Source: Alphaproteobacteria bacterium
Lineage (GTDB): Bacteria; Pseudomonadota; Alphaproteobacteria; Rhodobacterales; Rhodobacteraceae
Direction: 5' to 3'
NCBI GenBank assembly: GCA_030425945.1
Contig: JAUHZL010000094.1
Coordinates: forward strand, 1-8,809
Length of the DNA: 8,809 bases
Shown: in pieces, positions 5,740-8,809 of the stretch
Position numbering within the stretch: the stretch's first letter is position 1
How the letters are laid out: each line of letters begins with the position of its first letter
Position numbers and translations under genes: made by a program
The notes under the pieces: model-generated
Seen by the model: the letters and a program-made list of their open reading frames with translations, nothing else
Database searches by the model: none
What the model was told of the DNA's origin: nothing

Positions 5740-6615
5740 ATGGAGACGGTGATCGGGGTCATCGGCGGATCGGGGGTCTATGACATCGACGGGCTGGAAG
5801 ACGCCGTCTGGACCGAGGTCGCCAGCCCCTGGGGCACGCCCTCCGACGCGATCCTGACCGGGCGGCTCGGCGGCGTGAAGATGGCGTTCCTGCCCCGGCA
5901 CGGGCGCGGCCACGTCCATTCGCCGACCACGGTGCCCTACCGCGCCAACATCGACGCGCTGAAGCGGCTGGGGGTGACCGACGTGATCAGCGTCAGCGCC
6001 TGCGGGTCATTCCGGCAGGAGATGGCGCCGGGCGATTTCGTCATCGTGGACCAGTTCATCGACCGCACCTTCGCGCGCGAGAAGTCGTTCTTCGGCACCG
6101 GCTGCGTCGCCCATGTCAGCGTCGCGCATCCGACCTGCGGGCGTCTCGGCGCGGCCTGCGCCGACGCCGCCGAGGCGGCCGGGATCACCGTGCATGACGG
6201 CGGCACCTACCTCGCGATGGAGGGACCGCAGTTCTCGTCGATGGCCGAGTCGCGGCTCTACCGCGAGGTCTGGGGCTGCGACGTGATCGGGATGACCAAC
6301 ATGCCGGAGGCCAAGCTCGCCCGCGAGGCGGAGCTGTGCTACGCGAGCGTCGCGATGATCACCGACTATGACAGCTGGCACCCGGAGCACGGCGCGGTCG
6401 AGATCACCGACATCATCCGCACCCTGACCGGCAATGCCGACAAGGCGCGCGCCCTCGTCGGGCGGCTGCCGGGCCTGCTGGGCGAGACCCGCGGGCTGTG
6501 CCATCACGGCTGCGACCGGGCGCTCGACCATGCGCTGCTGACCGCGCCCGACCGGCGCGACCCGGACCTGATGTCGAAACTCGACGCGGTCGCGGGCCGC
6601 GCGCTGGGCCTCTGA
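5740..6615 (+). CDS. mtnP: S-methyl-5'-thioadenosine phosphorylase, 291 aa
   Basis: Cytoplasmic enzyme that splits methylthioadenosine, a by-product of polyamine and acyl-homoserine lactone synthesis, with phosphate to adenine and 5-methylthioribose-1-phosphate. The ATG at 5740 has AGGGGAG at 5726-5732 (7-nt spacing) and gives the family's normal N-terminus. Motifs: GGSG (9-12) for phosphate; PRHGRGHVHSP (52-62); SACGS (86-90); MEGPQFSSMAES (160-171); GMTNMPEAKLAREAELCYA (184-202), with Met185/Thr186 at the purine/ribose positions of human MTAP; and TDYDSW (208-213), whose two Asp match the base-binding Asp220/Asp222 of human MTAP. EGPQF replaces the more usual EGPRF, which I believe is normal in this lineage. 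The Asp pair and the RHGRGH motif argue for MTAP rather than guanosine/inosine phosphorylase. First gene of a four-gene operon ending with apt, which consumes the adenine it makes. Confidence 0.95.
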   Translation: METVIGVIGGSGVYDIDGLEDAVWTEVASPWGTPSDAILTGRLGGVKMAFLPRHGRGHVHSPTTVPYRANIDALKRLGVTDVISVSACGSFRQEMAPGDFVIVDQFIDRTFAREKSFFGTGCVAHVSVAHPTCGRLGAACADAAEAAGITVHDGGTYLAMEGPQFSSMAESRLYREVWGCDVIGMTNMPEAKLAREAELCYASVAMITDYDSWHPEHGAVEITDIIRTLTGNADKARALVGRLPGLLGETRGLCHHGCDRALDHALLTAPDRRDPDLMSKLDAVAGRALGL

Positions 6616-6630
6616 GGGGAGATGCGCGCG

Positions 6631-7314
6631 ATGCTGCGGCGGCTGGCCCTCGGGCTCGGACTGGCGCTCGGGCTTTCTACGGGCGCGGGGGCGGTGGACT
6701 ACGTGGCGGGCACCGGTCCGCTGAGCGATGCCGATTTCTACCGGCTGGTGGCCTGCGGGGCGCCGCCCGGCGGGGCGTGCCAGTCGCGCCCGATCGCCTG
6801 GCCCGCGCCCGAGCGCCGGGACCTGCGGGTGGCGCTGGAGGGCCGCGACGCGGGATTTCCCGCCTGGCTCGGGCGGGTCGTGGCGGGCGCGGTGATCCAC
6901 GCGGTGCAGGAGATCAACGGCGCCGGCGCGGACCTGCGGCTGCGGCTGGTCCCGGCGAGCAGCGGGGCCGATATCCGGATCTACCTGCGCGACATCCCCT
7001 ATGGCGGGACGATCACCGGCACCGGGCTGTCGGCGCTCGACGGCACGCCGCTGCAGATCGCGCGGTTCTCGCTGAACTGGTCCCTCGACCGCGAGATCCG
7101 GCGCGGCGTGATCCTGATCAGCCGCGACCTGCGCGCCGACGAGGCGCATTCGGTGCTGCTCGAGGAACTGGTGCAGTCGATGGGGCTGCGCTGGGACATC
7201 CGCGACCCGGCCTATCGCGGACGCTCGATCTTCGACGAGGACAGCAACCTCGTGCGGCGGCTGAGCGGGCAGGACCGGACGGCGCTGCGGATGCACTACG
7301 GGACGCGGCGGTGA
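6631..7314 (+). CDS. DUF2927 domain-containing secreted protein, first copy, 227 aa
   Basis: Exported protein of unknown function with a DUF2927-like C-terminal half. The ribosome-binding site GGGGAG (6616-6621) abuts an ATG at 6622, leaving no spacing, while the ATG at 6631 sits at an ideal 9 nt; I therefore start at 6631 (the earlier one would add three residues). Residues 1-21 form a signal peptide, cleaved after AGA. The mature N-terminus holds LSDADFYRLVACGAPPGGAC with Cys42 and Cys50, a likely disulfide pair. The C-terminal region SVLLEELVQSMGL (174-186) ... SIFDEDSNLVRRLSGQD is the part by which I place it in DUF2927. EELVQSMGL lines up with the HExxHxxGL zinc motif of metzincin-type proteases, but both His positions are Glu/Gln, so I do not expect that zinc site. 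It starts 15 nt after mtnP and overlaps its paralogue by 4 nt. Confidence 0.85.
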   Translation: MLRRLALGLGLALGLSTGAGAVDYVAGTGPLSDADFYRLVACGAPPGGACQSRPIAWPAPERRDLRVALEGRDAGFPAWLGRVVAGAVIHAVQEINGAGADLRLRLVPASSGADIRIYLRDIPYGGTITGTGLSALDGTPLQIARFSLNWSLDREIRRGVILISRDLRADEAHSVLLEELVQSMGLRWDIRDPAYRGRSIFDEDSNLVRRLSGQDRTALRMHYGTRR

Positions 7315-8015
7315 GACGGGCGGCGGTCTTTCTTCTGGCGCTGGTCGCGGCGGGCGCGGCGCGGGCGGAGCCCGACGATTTCGTCACCGCGCCAGACCGG
7401 CTGTCGGACGAGGCCTTCTACCGGCTGGTGGCCTGCGGCGCGCCGCCCGGCGAGGGCTGCGTGAAACCGATGGCGCGCTGGGTGCGGGCCGCCGACGAGG
7501 CGATCACCGTGGCGCTGGCCGCGCCCGATCCGGGCTTCCCGGGCTACCGCCTCGGCGATGCGAGCGCGGCCCTCGACGATGCCATCGCGCAGATCGCGGG
7601 CACCGGGGCGGCGGTGCCGCTGGTGCGGCTGGCCGACGGGTCGGCGGCGGACATCACCGTGTTCCTGAGCGGTGCGGCACATGGCGAGACCCTGCTGCGC
7701 ACCGGCTTTCCCGGTCTCGACGGGCAGGTAATCGCGGGCGGGCTGATGACCTTCTGGGCGCGCGAGGGCCGGATCGAGCGCGCCGGGATCGCGTTGAGCC
7801 GCGACCTGCCGCGCCGCACCATCCGCTCGGTCCTGCTGGAGGAGCTGGTGCAGGCGCTGGGGCTGGCGACCGACGTGCGCGGCCCGGCCTACCTGCGCGC
7901 GAGCATTTTCGACGAGGACAGCAACACCGTCACCCGGCTCGACGGGCAGGACGCGGAGGCGGTGCGGCGGCACTACCCCGCGCCCGCCGTGCCGCAAAGC
8001 TCGGCCAGCCGCTGA
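7311..8015 (+). CDS. DUF2927 domain-containing secreted protein, second copy, 234 aa
   Basis: Paralogue of the preceding gene. The start is the GTG at 7311, which overlaps the previous stop as GTGA; there is little Shine-Dalgarno sequence, so it is probably translated by coupling. Residues 1-19 (MRRAAVFLLALVAAGAARA) are a signal peptide cut after ARA. The mature N-terminus repeats the first copy: LSDEAFYRLVACGAPPGEGC is identical at 16 of 20 positions, with Cys42 and Cys50 at the same numbers. The C-terminal 50-residue block starting SVLLEELVQALGL (173-185) is identical at about 34 of 50 positions to the first copy, while the middle (about 60-165) has diverged strongly and its tail extends by about 11 residues (APAVPQSSASR). 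The pattern suggests an old tandem duplication with constraint on the two ends. Apt starts 25 nt later, so it belongs to the same operon. Confidence 0.85.
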   Translation: MRRAAVFLLALVAAGAARAEPDDFVTAPDRLSDEAFYRLVACGAPPGEGCVKPMARWVRAADEAITVALAAPDPGFPGYRLGDASAALDDAIAQIAGTGAAVPLVRLADGSAADITVFLSGAAHGETLLRTGFPGLDGQVIAGGLMTFWAREGRIERAGIALSRDLPRRTIRSVLLEELVQALGLATDVRGPAYLRASIFDEDSNTVTRLDGQDAEAVRRHYPAPAVPQSSASR

Positions 8016-8040
8016 GGCCCGGCCCGGAGAGAGGATCGCC

Positions 8041-8580
8041 ATGACCCCGCAGAAGACCGTCCGCGACTATATCCGCACGATTCCCGATTTCCCCCACGAG
8101 GGCATCCTGTTCCGGGACGTCACCACGCTGTTCGGCGATCCGCGCGGCTTCCGGATGGCCGTGGACCAGTTGCTGGCCCCCTACGTCGGGACCCGGATCG
8201 ACAAGGTTGCGGGTCTGGAGGCGCGCGGCTTCATCCTCGGCGGCGCGGTGGCGCACCAGTTGTCGGTGGGCTTCGTGCCGGTGCGCAAGAAGGGCAAGCT
8301 GCCGGGCCGCACGATCGCGCAGGACTACAAGCTGGAGTACGGCGAGGCGACGGTGGAGATCCACGACGACAGCCTGCAACCGGGCGAGCGGGTGCTGCTG
8401 GTCGATGACCTGCTGGCCACCGGCGGCACGGCGGAGGCCGGGATTCGCCTGATCGAGCGGCTGGGGGCCGAGGTGGTCGGCTGCGCCTTCGTCATCGACC
8501 TGCCGGACCTCGGCGGCCGCAAGCTGCTGGAAGGCATGGGGATGGACGTGCATGCCCTGACCGCCTTCGAGGGCGCCTGA
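8041..8580 (+). CDS. apt: Adenine phosphoribosyltransferase, 179 aa
   Basis: Cytoplasmic purine salvage enzyme joining adenine and PRPP to give AMP and pyrophosphate. The ATG at 8041 follows GGAGAGAGG (8026-8034) with 6-nt spacing, the strongest ribosome-binding site of the operon. Family marks: IPDFPHEGILFRDVTTL (14-30) near the N-terminus, EARGF (60-64), VRKKGKLPG (81-89) of the flexible loop, and the PRPP-binding loop VLLVDDLLATGGTA (118-131) with its adjacent acidic pair. The length equals that of typical bacterial Apt and no residue of these motifs is missing. It is the last gene of the mtnP operon and takes the adenine released by MtnP, so the operon ends encode consecutive steps. A terminator-type hairpin lies 190 nt downstream. 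Confidence 0.97.
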   Translation: MTPQKTVRDYIRTIPDFPHEGILFRDVTTLFGDPRGFRMAVDQLLAPYVGTRIDKVAGLEARGFILGGAVAHQLSVGFVPVRKKGKLPGRTIAQDYKLEYGEATVEIHDDSLQPGERVLLVDDLLATGGTAEAGIRLIERLGAEVVGCAFVIDLPDLGGRKLLEGMGMDVHALTAFEGA

Positions 8581-8681
8581 CAGATCGCTAAAATGCGCCG
8601 CATTCCGGGGATCGGGCTTGTTCCGGATCAAAGGCGGGTTTCCGGGTAACCTTTTGGAAAGGCGAGTCGCGCTAGAAGGGG
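8581..8681. promoter_or_regulatory. Non-coding region after apt with repeated TTCCGG and AAAGGCG[G/A]GT, candidate promoter
   Basis: No protein is supported here. TTCCGG occurs at 8603-8608, 8621-8626 and 8640-8645 (steps of 18 and 19 nt). AAAGGCGGGT (8630-8639) recurs as AAAGGCGAGT (8658-8667). A short palindrome AATGCG-C-CGCATT is at 8592-8604, 11 nt after the apt stop. TAGAAG (8673-8678) is a possible -10 box, with CTTTTG (8651-8656) 16 nt upstream as a poor -35. GAGTC (8664-8668), a CcrM-type GANTC site, lies between them. The density of short repeats before the hairpin series suggests a regulated promoter, by inference. Confidence 0.4.
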
Positions 8682-8804
8682 ACATCCGCAGAACGTGGAT
8701 GTTTGCTTGCAAGACCCCTCACTCGCCGGACCCTTCACCCCCTCGCTCGTCCGGCATCACCCACCCCCCGACGCCCTGCCTCACCAGCAGGGCGTCTCCC
8801 TTTT
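8682..8804 (+). ncRNA. Candidate small RNA or structured leader with three stem-loops
   Basis: Three stem-loops follow one another and end in a terminator. Hairpin 1: ACATCC (8682-8687) with GGATGT (8697-8702), extended inward by a G-U and a C-G pair. Hairpin 2: GCCGGAC (8725-8731) with GTCCGGC (8749-8755), exposing a 17-nt C/U-rich loop (8732-8748, with CACCCCCUC) able to pair with G-rich ribosome-binding sites. Hairpin 3 is the terminator at 8770-8796 with a T-rich tail. The linker before it is also C-rich (CACCCACCCCCC). The 5' end is uncertain; the -10-like TAGAAG would start transcription near 8684, slightly inside hairpin 1. It could be an independent sRNA, a 5' leader ending in an attenuator for the next gene beyond the window, or simply the 3' untranslated end of the apt operon. 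No known RNA such as tmRNA, 6S or SRP RNA is recognisable. Confidence 0.45.
8770..8804 (+). terminator. Intrinsic (Rho-independent) terminator
   Basis: GACGCCCTGC (8770-8779) and GCAGGGCGTC (8787-8796) form a perfect 10-bp stem with a 7-nt loop, followed by TCCCTTTT (8797-8804). It is the only structure in the window with both a strong stem and a T-rich tail. It would end transcripts of the mtnP-apt operon and any RNA started in 8650-8690. Confidence 0.88.
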
Positions 8805-8809
8805 GCGGG

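Noticed and set aside
6622..6630. ATG at 6622 as the start of the first DUF2927 protein
   Set aside because: The ribosome-binding site ends at 6621 directly against this ATG, so the ATG at 6631 has the workable spacing. The difference is only three residues.
7134..7200. Active zinc protease motif in the DUF2927 proteins
   Set aside because: The aligned positions are Glu and Gln instead of the two His of HExxH in both copies, so catalysis of the metzincin type is not supported.
6007..7296. Long open frame on the - strand opposite mtnP and the first DUF2927 gene
   Set aside because: Arg/Pro/His-rich with no motif, and it covers two well-supported genes on the other strand.
8682..8804. SRP RNA, 6S RNA or tmRNA at the right end
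   Set aside because: The conserved GGAAG..GCAGCC-type SRP loop, the long 6S duplex and a tRNA-like tmRNA end are all missing.

Overview
The window looks like chromosomal DNA of a GC-rich alphaproteobacterium, most likely a member of the Rhodobacteraceae/Rhodobacterales. Evidence: very high GC, almost gap-free mixed-strand gene packing, Rhodobacterales-style protein sequences (flavin reductase, SulP carrier, DUF2927 pair), and a stem-loop-rich GAGTATTT...CCAAGAAGAA palindrome of the kind I recall between genes in this family. I see no phage, transposon, CRISPR array, tRNA or rRNA. The family assignment is recognition from memory, not a search result.

Layout, left to right. (1) 1-1041, + strand: C-terminal part of PtsP, enzyme I of the nitrogen PTS, cut by the window edge. 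(2) 3008-1066, - strand: a run of four genes in transcription order: a GNAT acetyltransferase, an EcsC-family protein, a 39-residue lipoprotein, and a 100-residue secreted protein with two cysteines. The gaps between them (62-107 nt) hold several inverted repeats, so they need not form one operon. (3) 3115-3720, +: a flavin reductase-like FMN-binding protein, convergent with (4) 5449-3842, -: a SulP anion transporter with a STAS domain. The 121-nt gap between them is almost wholly tandem hairpins, probably a bidirectional terminator and dispersed repeat. (5) 5740-8580, +: a tight operon of mtnP, two tandem DUF2927 secreted proteins and apt. (6) 8581-8809: a non-coding tail ending in the best intrinsic terminator of the window. 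The three stem-loops from 8682 to the terminator look like a small RNA or a structured 5' leader of the next gene.

How the genes fit together. MtnP cleaves methylthioadenosine to adenine and 5-methylthioribose-1-phosphate, and Apt turns adenine into AMP, so the operon ends form a two-step adenine salvage route. The two DUF2927 proteins between them carry signal peptides and should act outside the cytoplasm; their link to purine salvage is unexplained. The remaining genes are housekeeping or poorly characterised and show no obvious common pathway.

Most worth a second look: the candidate three-hairpin RNA after apt, the duplicated DUF2927 proteins with an EELVQ..GL segment where metzincin-type proteases carry HExxHxxG, the convergent palindrome cluster at 3735-3835, and the two very small envelope proteins with inverted repeats around them.
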